Origin: VRUE01 sp035605695
Lineage (GTDB): Bacteria; Actinomycetota; Thermoleophilia; Solirubrobacterales; 70-9
NCBI GenBank assembly: GCA_035605695.1
Contig: DATNGZ010000064.1
Coordinates: 1-64,000 of the forward strand
Reading direction: 5' to 3'
DNA length: 64,000 nucleotides
Shown here: in pieces, positions 7,992 through 18,820 of the stretch
Numbering within the stretch: position 1 is the stretch's first letter
Layout of the letters: each line of letters starts with the position of its first letter
The notes under the pieces: model-generated
The model's input: only the letters and a program-made list of their open reading frames with translations
What the model was told of the DNA's origin: nothing
Databases searched by the model: none
Program-made: the position numbers and the translations under genes

Positions 7992-9355
7992 GCCAGGGCG
8001 GTAGCCCAGTTCGCGGCGTTGCCGCGACTGACGTGGATCACGCCGTCGAAGCCTTCGCGTTGGAGGATCGAGGCGGCCAGGCCGCTGCGCTTACCCGCCT
8101 TGCAGATCGTCGCCACCGGTTGCTCGCGCGGGACCTCGTCGATGCGGTCGCGCAATTGGCCGAAGGGGATGTGGAGTGAGCCGGGGATGTGGGCGGCCTC
8201 GAACTCGGTGGGGTTGCGCACGTCGAGGACCAGGGGGCCGTCGGAGCCGTCGAGGCGCCGCGCCAGCTCGGCCAGGTCGATCGCCTCGATTCGCTCGACC
8301 GGCCGGTCCTCGGCCCGCCAGGCGGTCATGCCGCCGCCGAGGAAGCCGCGCACGCGCAGGCCGACCGCGGCGAGCAGTTCCGCCGCCTCGAGCTCGTTGC
8401 CGTCGGAGGCGGCGACGACGAGCAGCTCGGCGTCTACAGGCACCACCTGCGCCACCTTGGTCGCAAAGCCGGTGTCGTATCCCGAGGCGCTGATTGCGCC
8501 GGGGATGTGGGCCTCGTCGAACTGTTCGTTGGTGCGCGAGTCGACCGCCAGGGCGCCTTCGGCGATTGCCGCCTCGAAGCCGTGCGGTGTGAGCTGCGTG
8601 GGTGAGGAGATCGATTCGACCAGCGGGCCGCGGTTGAGCGAGACGATGTGCTCGACGTTGGGCGGCTTACTGCCGATCGAGGCGACCGCGTGCTCGACAA
8701 ACTCGGCCTCCCTCTTGAACGCGAGGGCGCGGTTATGGCGACGCTCGAAGCCGATCGTCGAGCAGGTCTTGAGGTCGATCCCGGAGCTGCCGCAGAGCGA
8801 GCCGCCGAGGTGCCCGGGCCAGACCTCGGTCTCCTCGGGCAAGGTCAGCAGGCGCTGGTGCAGGGAGCGGAAGATGTCGGCGGCGCCCTCGCGCGGCTCG
8901 ACCGCGAGGTCGGGGCGGGCGACGTCGCCGACGAAGAGGCAGTCCCCGGTCAGCGCCGCCCGGGGATCGTCGCCGCGCGAAGCGTCGCGAAGCAGGAAGG
9001 AGGTGTGCTCGGGGCGGTGGCCGGGAGTGTGAATCGCCTCGATCGTCGCCCCGTCGCCCAGCTTCAGGCCCCAGCCGTCGGTGAAGGCCTCGTGCGGGTA
9101 CTCGGCCTCGGCCAGCTCGTGGACGTGGATCGTGGCGCCACTGGCGCGGGCGAGGCGGCCGTGCCCGGAGACGTGATCGGCGTGGTTGTGGGTCTCCAAC
9201 ACATGCTCGATCCGCACCCCGTGCAAGCGGGCGAGGTGCAGGTAAGGGTCGATGTCCCACTGCGGGTCGACCACGGCGGCGACGCCGGAGGCGGTGTCGC
9301 CGACCAGATAGGAGGCGCAGCCGAGATCCTCGTGAATTACCTGCCGAAAGAGCAT
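7988..9355 (-). CDS. MBL-fold persulfide dioxygenase-like protein fused to two rhodanese domains
   Basis: 455 residues. An N-terminal metallo-beta-lactamase domain of the glyoxalase II/ETHE1 group carries the metal motif THNHADHVSGH (residues 55-65), further His in HTPGHRPEH and the TGDCLFVGDVARPDL segment. Two rhodanese domains follow. The first (about 255-350) has VVAASDGNE where the catalytic Cys loop should be, so it is probably inactive. The second has a Cys loop CKAGKRSG (near 428). Relatives such as CstB oxidise persulfide to sulfite/thiosulfate. The role is thus likely sulfide/persulfide detoxification in the cytosol. It converges with the NlpC gene, overlapping its stop by 4 nt. Confidence 0.85.
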   Translation of the reverse strand: MLFRQVIHEDLGCASYLVGDTASGVAAVVDPQWDIDPYLHLARLHGVRIEHVLETHNHADHVSGHGRLARASGATIHVHELAEAEYPHEAFTDGWGLKLGDGATIEAIHTPGHRPEHTSFLLRDASRGDDPRAALTGDCLFVGDVARPDLAVEPREGAADIFRSLHQRLLTLPEETEVWPGHLGGSLCGSSGIDLKTCSTIGFERRHNRALAFKREAEFVEHAVASIGSKPPNVEHIVSLNRGPLVESISSPTQLTPHGFEAAIAEGALAVDSRTNEQFDEAHIPGAISASGYDTGFATKVAQVVPVDAELLVVAASDGNELEAAELLAAVGLRVRGFLGGGMTAWRAEDRPVERIEAIDLAELARRLDGSDGPLVLDVRNPTEFEAAHIPGSLHIPFGQLRDRIDEVPREQPVATICKAGKRSGLAASILQREGFDGVIHVSRGNAANWATALA

Positions 9356-9457
9356 CGGATCAGGGTAGCGGCGACGTGAACCGGGTATTAGAAGGTGCAG
9401 CTCCCGCGTCCCGGGCGGGACGGGCCCGGCCGGAGCGGGCGATCGAAGGAGAGCACC

Positions 9458-10111
9458 ATGGAGTCAGCATCGATCCGTGCACACCAGCCGGCCGTCGGGA
9501 ATGGAGGTCAGCAGCCAGTCGGCGCGGCGCAGGTGCGGGAGGGCTGGACGCCGGCCGATCCGGCGCCCCTTGGCCTCGCCGCCTTCGCGCTCACCACCTT
9601 CGTCCTCAGCATGTTCAACGCCGGCCTGGTCAGCAAAGCGGGCGAGCCGGTGGTGTTGGGCCTGGCTCTCGCCTACGGCGGCGTCGCCCAAATCCTCGCC
9701 GGGATGTGGGAGTTCCGCACCGGCAACACCTTCGGCGCGGTCGCCTTTACCTCGTTCGGGGCGTTCTGGATCTCGTTCTGGGCCTTCGTCACCTTCTTCG
9801 AGGGCGATGTCCCCGCCGCCAACGTCGGCGACGCGGTAGGGCTCTACTTGATCGCCTGGGGCATCTTCACCACCTACATGTTCGTCGCTTCGCTGCGCAC
9901 CAACGCGGCGGTGGCCCTTGTCTTCGTCTTGCTTGCCGTGACCTTCTTCCTGCTCGGCATCGGCAACTCAGGCGGCAACGAAAGCCTCGTGGAAGCCGGT
10001 GGCTGGTTTGGCCTGGCTACGGCGGCGGCAGCCTGGTATGCATCGTTTGCGGCGGTCGTCAACTCGACCTTCGGTCGGACGGTCTTGCCGGTCCGGCCGC
10101 TGGGTCACTGA
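9458..10111 (+). CDS. Acetate uptake transporter, GPR1/FUN34/YaaH (SatP) family
   Basis: A 217-residue protein with six transmembrane helices. The family motif is visible as a degenerate NPAPLGL equivalent, DPAPLGLAAFALTTF (near residue 34), followed by GLALAYGGVAQILAGMWEFRTGNTFGA, the YaaH signature region. ATG at 9458 is preceded by a GAAGGAG ribosome site; upstream in-frame codons have none. These carriers move acetate or succinate with protons. Acetyl-CoA synthetase follows 15 bp later in the same direction, so the pair forms an acetate uptake-and-activation unit. Confidence 0.92.
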   Translation: MESASIRAHQPAVGNGGQQPVGAAQVREGWTPADPAPLGLAAFALTTFVLSMFNAGLVSKAGEPVVLGLALAYGGVAQILAGMWEFRTGNTFGAVAFTSFGAFWISFWAFVTFFEGDVPAANVGDAVGLYLIAWGIFTTYMFVASLRTNAAVALVFVLLAVTFFLLGIGNSGGNESLVEAGGWFGLATAAAAWYASFAAVVNSTFGRTVLPVRPLGH

Positions 10112-10126
10112 GCGAGGGAGAGGGAT

Positions 10127-12093
<1,967 letters not shown>

Positions 12094-12112
<19 letters not shown>

Positions 12113-12933
12113 GGTGCCGGGGCGGCGCCGCGAGAGCGCTCGTCAACGATCCGCTCGACCGCGATCTCCAACGCCTGCAGCTGCTCGCGGACGCTGCGCA
12201 GCTCACGCAGGGCGATCGCCTCGGCGGTGAGCTGCTCGGCCTCCAGCTCCTGCTCGACCTCGGCGATCTCGGGCCCGAGGAAGCGCTGGGCGAAGGCGCC
12301 GGTGAGCAGAGCGACGAAGCCGATGCCGACGATCAGGATCACAACCGAGACGATCTCACCGCCGGTCGTGGTCGGGTAGATGTTGGAACCGAGCGTGGTC
12401 ATCGTCGTTACCGCCCAGTAGATCCCGTCCCAGTCATTGAGGTGCTGGGCCTGTTTCTCGAAGGCGACGAAGAGGGCGCCGCCACCGACCACGGTCAGCA
12501 GGGCGAGGAACATCGCGTAGTGCAGGCCCTTCAGTGAGAAGACCTCGCGCGAGAGCTGCGCCAGCCGCAGCAACCGAACCAGCCGCAGAAGCCGCAGTAC
12601 GCGCAGGCCCTGCAGGCCCGCCGGCAGGACCGGCGGGGTGAAGATGACGATGAAGGGGTCGAGCGGGTGGTGCCGCAGCCAGAGGCGGCGATTGGGGACG
12701 ACGACCAGCATCACCACCAGCTCGATCAGGAAGGCGGTCCAGGTGACCCAGTTGAGCAGGCGGGCGACATCCTCCAGCGTGCCACCCGGATGCGACTCGC
12801 TGATCGCCACCATCGGCAGGGTCAGCGCCGCCGCGATCAGCATCGGCGTATTCAGCCGTTCGGCCACACGCGTGCTGCGCGCATCCATCCCCGGCGGGTA
12901 GATCGTCAACTCATGCTGCACCTCTGAGTCCAT
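12094..12933 (-). CDS. Voltage-gated-type ion channel with non-canonical selectivity filter
   Basis: About 279 residues from the ATG at 12933 (MDSEVQHELTIY). Six helices of the Kv/KvAP type: S4 is visible as LRVLRLLRLVRLLRLAQL with Arg every third residue, then S5, a pore loop and S6. In the pore helix WAVTTMTTLGSNIYP the usual TVGYGD filter is replaced by TLGSNI, so potassium selectivity cannot be assumed. The C-terminal 60 residues form a coiled coil (EVEQELEAEQLTAEAIALRE) that could assemble tetramers. The gene lies 84 nt after the terminator of structured RNA copy A on the same strand. No clear ribosome site precedes the ATG. Confidence 0.8.
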
Positions 12934-13006
12934 CCGGGTCTGATTCGACGTCCGCGTCCCGGTGCCTACTCCGCCCCCTTGGCCGCCCGGCCTCTGGCTG
13001 GCCCCA

Positions 13007-13233
13007 GAATCGACAAGACCCGCCGGAGCGGGTCGAGTCTGGCGACGTGGGGTACCACCCCACAGGCGGCCGACAACCATCTTCGAGACTACCAAGATGG
13101 GCCACCCCCAAAGACTCGAACCTCTCCGGCAGGTCTATATGCGGAGGGCGCCGGACTCGAACCGGATCCGAATGGTTGGTTCGGACATGGCGGTTGTCGA
13201 CCGCCTGGAGACACCCGCCTCCTTCGCCCTCCT
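13007..13233 (-). ncRNA. Structured RNA with tRNA-like domain and self-antisense segment, copy A
   Basis: Minus-strand RNA unit read from about 13233 down to 13007. The tRNA-like domain (13143-13232) is closed by a perfect 8-bp stem GGAGGGCG/CGCCCTCC. It has a T-arm-like hairpin CCGG-TTCGAGT-CCGG (13151-13165), a long-variable-arm-like hairpin CCGAA-CCAACCA-TTCGG (13168-13184) and an 'anticodon' arm GGCGG/CCGCC. Downstream, 13063-13078 is complementary to 13192-13207 of that arm (15 Watson-Crick pairs plus one G-U). Then comes GTGGGG-TGGTA-CCCCAC (13047-13063) and the terminator GACCCGC-TCCG-GCGGGTC (13017-13034) followed by TTGTCG. No known RNA family recognised. Confidence 0.72.
13017..13034 (-). 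terminator. Intrinsic terminator of RNA copy A
   Basis: A 7-bp perfect stem GACCCGC/GCGGGTC with a 4-nt loop, followed on the minus strand by TTGTCGATTC. The same hairpin sequence ends copies B and C. Its first arm shares GACC with the 3' strand of an upstream helix (13031-13040 pairing with 13112-13122), so the two structures compete. Confidence 0.7.
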
Positions 13234-13240
13234 GTGAGCG

Positions 13241-13305
13241 ATGCTAGAGACGAAAACGCGGCAATCTGCGGCACTGGGTGGATTGGCACACTGAGTTGAC
13301 GCTTT
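13241..13305 (-). promoter_or_regulatory. Promoter and conserved upstream box of RNA copy A
   Basis: A TAGCAT -10 (13241-13246) lies exactly 8 nt before the GGAGGG that opens the RNA. A 24-bp box at 13282-13305, 36 bp further upstream, is shared with the other copies and contains TGRCAC-type half-sites about 13 bp apart. No TTGACA-like -35 is visible. The rest of 13235-13425 must also hold the divergent ahcY promoter, for which I see no clear signal. Confidence 0.6.
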
Positions 13306-13425
13306 CGTGACGAACGCGGCCGAGCTGCCCGCATCACGGGCGCCCCCGCGGAGCGCCACTCGGCGCTTTTCCTGGCGGCTTCGTACCATGGTCTGGCAAG
13401 CAATCGACCAGGAGACGCGCACCCG

Positions 13426-14853
<1,428 letters not shown>

Positions 14854-15069
14854 AAACGACAAGACCCGCCGGAGCGGGTCGAGTCTGGTGAAGCGGGGAA
14901 CCACCCCGCACGCAATTGACACCCATCGTCAGGCTAGCACTGCGATTGCCCAGACTCGACCTTTTCGGCGATCTATGCGGAGGGTGCCGGACTCGAACCG
15001 GATCCGGTGGTTGGCCGGACAGCGTAGGTATCAATTACGTGGAGCACGCCTGTCTCCTTCGACCCTCCT
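14854..15069 (-). ncRNA. Structured RNA with tRNA-like domain and self-antisense segment, copy B
   Basis: Minus-strand unit from about 15069 to 14854. The tRNA-like domain (14979-15068) again has the CCGG-TTCGAGT-CCGG arm and a TCCGG-CCAACCA-CCGGA hairpin. The downstream segment 14909-14925 pairs with 15025-15041 of the 'anticodon' arm: 14 Watson-Crick and 3 G-U pairs, all G-U only if the RNA is the minus strand. The next hairpin is GCGGGG-TGGTT-CCCCGC (14893-14909). A 12-bp helix pairs 14877-14888 with 14950-14961. The terminator is at 14863-14880. Unlike copies A and C there is no gene downstream; it runs into the 3' end of ahcY on the other strand. Confidence 0.72.
14863..14880 (-). terminator. 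Intrinsic terminator of RNA copy B
   Basis: Same GACCCGC-TCCG-GCGGGTC hairpin as copies A and C, followed on the minus strand by TTGTCGTTTCTAG. It lies ten bases beyond the ahcY stop and on the plus strand could also help end ahcY mRNA, although no U-run follows there. Confidence 0.72.
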
Positions 15070-15076
15070 GCCGGCG

Positions 15077-15140
15077 ATGCTAGTGGCGAAAATCGATCAA
15101 ATGCTGGCCCCACTGCATTGGCACAGTGACGTGGCACTTT
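15077..15140 (-). promoter_or_regulatory. Promoter and conserved upstream box of RNA copy B
   Basis: TAGCAT -10 at 15077-15082, 8 nt before GGAGGG. The shared 24-bp box at 15117-15140 contains two TGGCAC copies 13 bp apart on the plus strand and a CACTG/CAGTG dyad beside it. Spacing from box to -10 (35 bp) equals that in copy C. The rest of 14854-15188 holds no gene. Confidence 0.6.
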
Positions 15141-15188
15141 CTTAATAGGCAAGCGTCCCAGGCGGCTCCCCGCCTTTGGAGGAGCGTT

Positions 15189-15776
15189 CTAGCCGTCGCT
15201 GACGACCAGGGTCGCCTCCATGCCTTTGGCCTCGTGTTTGTAGAGGCTGCAGTAGAGGCGGTAGGTGCCGGGGGAGAGGGTGAAGCTGGCATTTGCCTGT
15301 GAGACGGAGGGCGTCGCCGGAATTTCCAGCGAGGGGTCGGCGCTGTTCTCGTGTTCGAGCACGAGGTTGTGGGGGTCTTCGCCCTGGTTGTTGAGCTCGA
15401 CGATCACCTCGCCGGCGTCTACTTCGGGACGGGAGAGGGTGTAGCTGTACTCGACCGCTTTGACGCCGAGGCGGGCGACCTGCGGTCTCGGTTCTTCGGT
15501 GGGGGGCGCCGCGGGGGTTGGAGGGGCTGGCAGTGCGGCCGTGGGTGTGAAGGCTTGCTGTAGGGCCTCGCAGGTCCACCAGTGCTTGACTCGCCTGACT
15601 CGCCGCAGCTGCCCGGGGCGCTTGACCTGCTTGACGACCGGCCTCGAGTGTCGCTTCCAAGTGCAGCTTTCGGCCGATGCTCCCGGCGCGGCGAGGGCGA
15701 GCGAGCCGGTCGCCACCGCCAGGGCCGCGGCACCGGCGAGGCCGAGGCGGGCCGACTTCGCTGCCGCCGCGCTCAC
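15189..15776 (-). CDS. Secreted cupredoxin-like protein
   Basis: 195 residues from a GTG that overlaps the DUF1501 stop (GTGA). Signal peptide 1-35 (AGAAALAVATGSLALAAPGASA). A basic region and a Pro/Ala/Thr spacer (about 68-95) precede a C-terminal beta-sandwich with copper-ligand candidates: His in NQGEDPHNLVLEH, then Cys, His and Met in YCSLYKHEAKGMEATL. The Met ligand and loop spacing resemble sulfocyanin/plastocyanin-like domains. Last gene of the DUF1800-DUF1501-cupredoxin operon on the minus strand, so it is probably co-exported with those two. Redox function inferred. Confidence 0.8.
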   Translation of the reverse strand: MSAAAAKSARLGLAGAAALAVATGSLALAAPGASAESCTWKRHSRPVVKQVKRPGQLRRVRRVKHWWTCEALQQAFTPTAALPAPPTPAAPPTEEPRPQVARLGVKAVEYSYTLSRPEVDAGEVIVELNNQGEDPHNLVLEHENSADPSLEIPATPSVSQANASFTLSPGTYRLYCSLYKHEAKGMEATLVVSDG

Positions 15777-17128
15777 GCTTTCACCAGGACCGGCCGCTGG
15801 AACGACGAGGCCCCCGGGATAACCGATGCCGCGTCGTGCCCCAGCCACTGCTCCAACAGGGAGCAGTACATGGCACGGAAATCGCTGGTCACGCGGACGT
15901 TGTCGTTGCCGTCGAGTTGCGCCAAGCCGGGAAACTCGCCAACCATTTCGCCCTTGGCTTTGGAGCCGACGACGAAGGCGCAGCCGGCGGCGCCGTGGTC
16001 GGTGCCGAGCGAGCCGTTCTCCTCCGGGCGGCGTCCGAACTCGCTCCACATCTGGATCAGCACCCGGTCGGCGAGGCCGCGCGCTTCGAGATCGCGCTGG
16101 AAGGCGAGAATCCCCTCGCAGGTCTCTTGCAGGCCGCGCGAGAGGTCTTCGGCCTCGTCGGCGTGGGTGTCGTAGCCGCCCGCGGCGCGGATCGTCACCA
16201 CTCGCATCGGCAGGCCGGCGTCGATGAAGGCGGCGAGTCCGGCGAGCTTGTGGGAGAAGCTCGTCGTCGGGTAGGTGACCAGGCTGGTGAAGTCACCGAG
16301 GCCGCCGAGGTCTGTGCGCAGTTTGTCGGTCTGGGCGGTGGCGCGGCGCACCTGGGACAGACCGGCGGAGTCCGAGGGCAGCGAGCCGAAGCGGGCGAAG
16401 CTCTTGTACATCTCGTCGGAGATCGGCTGGTCGACGCGCGAGTAGAGGTCGTAGCCGTCGACGCTGTCGATCGCCGCTACCGGGCGCTCCGCGGTGGCGA
16501 TCATCGGCGAGAGCGAGCCGTCCATAGAGAGCCCCTGTAGCGGGTTGTCTTCATCGCCGACCTGGTCGAGGTAGCGGCCCAGCCAGCCGGTGTGGAAGCC
16601 GACGTCGAGCTCGCCAATCTCGTAGTAGTGGCGTGAGGTGAAGTGAGACTGGTCGGGGTGGTCGTAGCCGATCGCTGGGAAGGCGCTGACCTTGCCCTCT
16701 TCGTGCAGGGTCGCCAGGCCAGCGGCCGACGGGTGCCAGCGCAGGGCCGGGTCCTCGGCGAATTCCGTGCCGGCGTCGGGGGCGAGAGCCAGGTTCGGCC
16801 GCAGCTGCGAGTAGCGCGGGTCACCGGTCGGGGCGAGCACGCTGAGCGCGTCGATGCCGCCGTCGAAGAAGACCGAGACGAGGATCTTGTCGCTTGCTGC
16901 CGCCTGGGCGATCCCCTCCTCGAGGGCAGCGAGCGGGATCTTCGAGGCGCCGTAGACGGCCAGCGCCAGGCCGGCGCTCCAGGAGAGGAAGCTGCGCCGC
17001 GAGAGCCCGGTGCCGGCCGGCTCGGGCATGCCGACCTCGATCGCCGGCAGGCCCCGGCCCGCTTCGGCGGCGGCGGAGCGCAGCAGCTGCGAGCGGGTGT
17101 AGTCGTTGCAGCAGTTGTGCCCTCTCAT
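15773..17128 (-). CDS. DUF1501 family protein with Tat signal
   Basis: 451 residues. A twin-arginine signal SRRSFLSWSAGLALAVYG lies at about 43-60, so it is exported folded. The DUF1501 domain (alkaline phosphatase-like superfamily, no assigned reaction) follows: ILVSVFFDGGIDALSVLAP, DHPDQSHFTSRHYYEIGE, GGYDTHADEAEDLS and WSEFGRRPEENGSLGTDHGAAG, the last typical of the family C-terminus. It is paired, as usual, with a DUF1800 gene 10 bp upstream. Such pairs are frequent in planctomycetes, proteobacteria and Thermoleophilia; the function is unproven. The stop overlaps the start of the cupredoxin gene. Confidence 0.88.
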   Translation of the reverse strand: MRGHNCCNDYTRSQLLRSAAAEAGRGLPAIEVGMPEPAGTGLSRRSFLSWSAGLALAVYGASKIPLAALEEGIAQAAASDKILVSVFFDGGIDALSVLAPTGDPRYSQLRPNLALAPDAGTEFAEDPALRWHPSAAGLATLHEEGKVSAFPAIGYDHPDQSHFTSRHYYEIGELDVGFHTGWLGRYLDQVGDEDNPLQGLSMDGSLSPMIATAERPVAAIDSVDGYDLYSRVDQPISDEMYKSFARFGSLPSDSAGLSQVRRATAQTDKLRTDLGGLGDFTSLVTYPTTSFSHKLAGLAAFIDAGLPMRVVTIRAAGGYDTHADEAEDLSRGLQETCEGILAFQRDLEARGLADRVLIQMWSEFGRRPEENGSLGTDHGAAGCAFVVGSKAKGEMVGEFPGLAQLDGNDNVRVTSDFRAMYCSLLEQWLGHDAASVIPGASSFQRPVLVKA

Positions 17129-17138
17129 CGGCTCTCCC

Positions 17139-18722
17139 TCATTGCAGGATCAGGTCCGGGCTGACGCCGATCAGCTGCAGCAGGGCGTTCTGGCGCAACG
17201 CGCGGTAAGGGCCCTGCTGCCATTTCGCGGTCGCGAGTTTCTCGCTGCGCTGGGCGAAGTCGAGCAGCTCGGCCCGGTGCTCGTCGCGCAACGCCGGGGA
17301 GCCCCAGGAGGCGAGGGCGCGAGCGAGCGCTTCCTCGGCGGTCTCGGTGCTGCTGTAGGAATCGCTCCAGGCGTTGACCGAGATGCTGTCGAGAACGTAG
17401 TCGACGGTGTTCCAGCGGGCCCGCAGCCGCGAGGTGTCGAGCCAGCGGCTGTCGTCCCAGCCGGAGACGTTCGGCGGCCAGAAGAGCTGCTGCCCGGCCT
17501 CCTCGCAGAGCCAGGTCCAGGCTTCGGTATCGACCCCGCGCCCCACCGAGCGCAGCATGCTGGCGAGCTGCACGACCGGTGGCTTCACCATCGGCGGACC
17601 TTCGTAGAGGTCGGGGCTGAGCAGGATCGCCTCGAGCACCGGTCGGATCGCCCAGCCGGAGCCGCGATAGGTGTTTTCCAGCCCGCTTCTGACGCCGGCC
17701 GAGGGCGGCTGTGGGAGGAAGTAACTCCAGAGCTTTTCGACGAAGAAGGAGGGGTGGAGGGGGTGTTCGACGCAGAGTCGGCAGGAGTCTTCCCAGCCCC
17801 AATTGCCGCTGCGGCCAAACACCGTCTTGGTGCCGGTGTCGTGGCGTTTGGGATCGAAGTGAAAATTGTGGGCGCCGAGCTCATTCGACCATTCGTAGTC
17901 CCAGCCGGTCAGCGCCCGCGCCTGCTCGCGGATGTCGTCCTCCGTGTAGGCGCCGCGGTCGGCGCCGAGTGAGAACAGCTCCATCATCTCGCGGCCGTAG
18001 TTCTCGTTTGGCGCCTGCTTGGTGTTTTCGGCGCCGTTCAGCCACTGCAGCATCGCCGGGTTGACGGTGACCGCCCTGAAGAGGTCGAGGAAGGAGGCAA
18101 AGCAGGCCGAGCGGAAGAGGTTCGACTGGTCGATCATCTGCTGCTGGCGGGAGACGCCGGCGTTGGAGGTCGCAAACCAGTCGTGGAAGACGAGTGCCAT
18201 CCGCTCGACCAGCGGCTGGTCGCTGCGCACCATCCGATCGAGGAACCAGAGATGGTCGTGGCCGTAGGCGTCAGCGGGGGCGATCGGGTTGTTGTCGTCA
18301 TCGACTGGCCCCGGGCCGTGCAGCGCCGCGCCGCCGCTGGGTCGGGTCAGCGACTGGACCGCGCCGACAAGGCCGAGCGTGGCCAGTTGCTCCGCCTGTC
18401 CAGGAACGGCGCCGAAACCGGCCCGGTCGAGCAGGCGCTTTGCCTGCGCGGCTCCGAACGGTCCCTGGTAGGCGCCGGCGGGCCGGGGATCGCGATCGAC
18501 TGCGACCGCCGGGGCACAGCGATCCGCCGGCCTCGGCCCGGGACCGCGATGGTGGCCGCGGCGCGGCTTGTGCTTGTGACGGACGACGTAGCCCTGGACG
18601 CGCCAGCCGCACTCGCCGTCGGGGACCCAGCGGTAGTGCTTGTCCTTCCAGGCGTGCTTGTGCCGGTGGCGGCCGTGCCGCTTCGGCTTGGAAGCGCTTG
18701 CTGTCGCCGTGGGATTTGCCAT
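17139..18722 (-). CDS. DUF1800 family protein
   Basis: 527 residues from the ATG at 18722 (MANPTATASASKPKRHG). The N-terminal 60 residues are extremely His/Lys/Arg-rich and may bind metal or anionic surface polymers. The DUF1800 domain starts near residue 85 (AKRLLDRAGFGAVPGQ) and has the family signatures MALVFHDWFATSNAG, NYGREMMELFSLG, YTEDDIREQARALTGW and LLSPDLY. It is the first gene of an operon with DUF1501 and a cupredoxin. DUF1800 proteins always travel with DUF1501, but no reaction is known. No clear signal peptide is visible at this start; a longer frame upstream is open but reads as non-coding sequence. Confidence 0.85.
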   Translation of the reverse strand: MANPTATASASKPKRHGRHRHKHAWKDKHYRWVPDGECGWRVQGYVVRHKHKPRRGHHRGPGPRPADRCAPAVAVDRDPRPAGAYQGPFGAAQAKRLLDRAGFGAVPGQAEQLATLGLVGAVQSLTRPSGGAALHGPGPVDDDNNPIAPADAYGHDHLWFLDRMVRSDQPLVERMALVFHDWFATSNAGVSRQQQMIDQSNLFRSACFASFLDLFRAVTVNPAMLQWLNGAENTKQAPNENYGREMMELFSLGADRGAYTEDDIREQARALTGWDYEWSNELGAHNFHFDPKRHDTGTKTVFGRSGNWGWEDSCRLCVEHPLHPSFFVEKLWSYFLPQPPSAGVRSGLENTYRGSGWAIRPVLEAILLSPDLYEGPPMVKPPVVQLASMLRSVGRGVDTEAWTWLCEEAGQQLFWPPNVSGWDDSRWLDTSRLRARWNTVDYVLDSISVNAWSDSYSSTETAEEALARALASWGSPALRDEHRAELLDFAQRSEKLATAKWQQGPYRALRQNALLQLIGVSPDLILQ

Positions 18723-18820
18723 GCCAGTGATGGCCGTCCTCGGCCTTAACTGGACTCGTCGGCGATGGTCGGTGAGGCTTGAAAGAAGCCGATCCCTCTG
18801 GACGTAAGGTCGAGTGACCT

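Noticed and set aside
13047..13063. T-box riboswitch because of GGTGGTNCC
   Set aside because: UGGU lies in a hairpin loop, not in an antiterminator bulge; there is no recognisable stem I with specifier loop; downstream genes are not amino-acid related and copy B has none.
13247..13425. SAH-responsive riboswitch before ahcY
   Set aside because: I could not find the conserved core; most of the region is the promoter of RNA copy A on the other strand.
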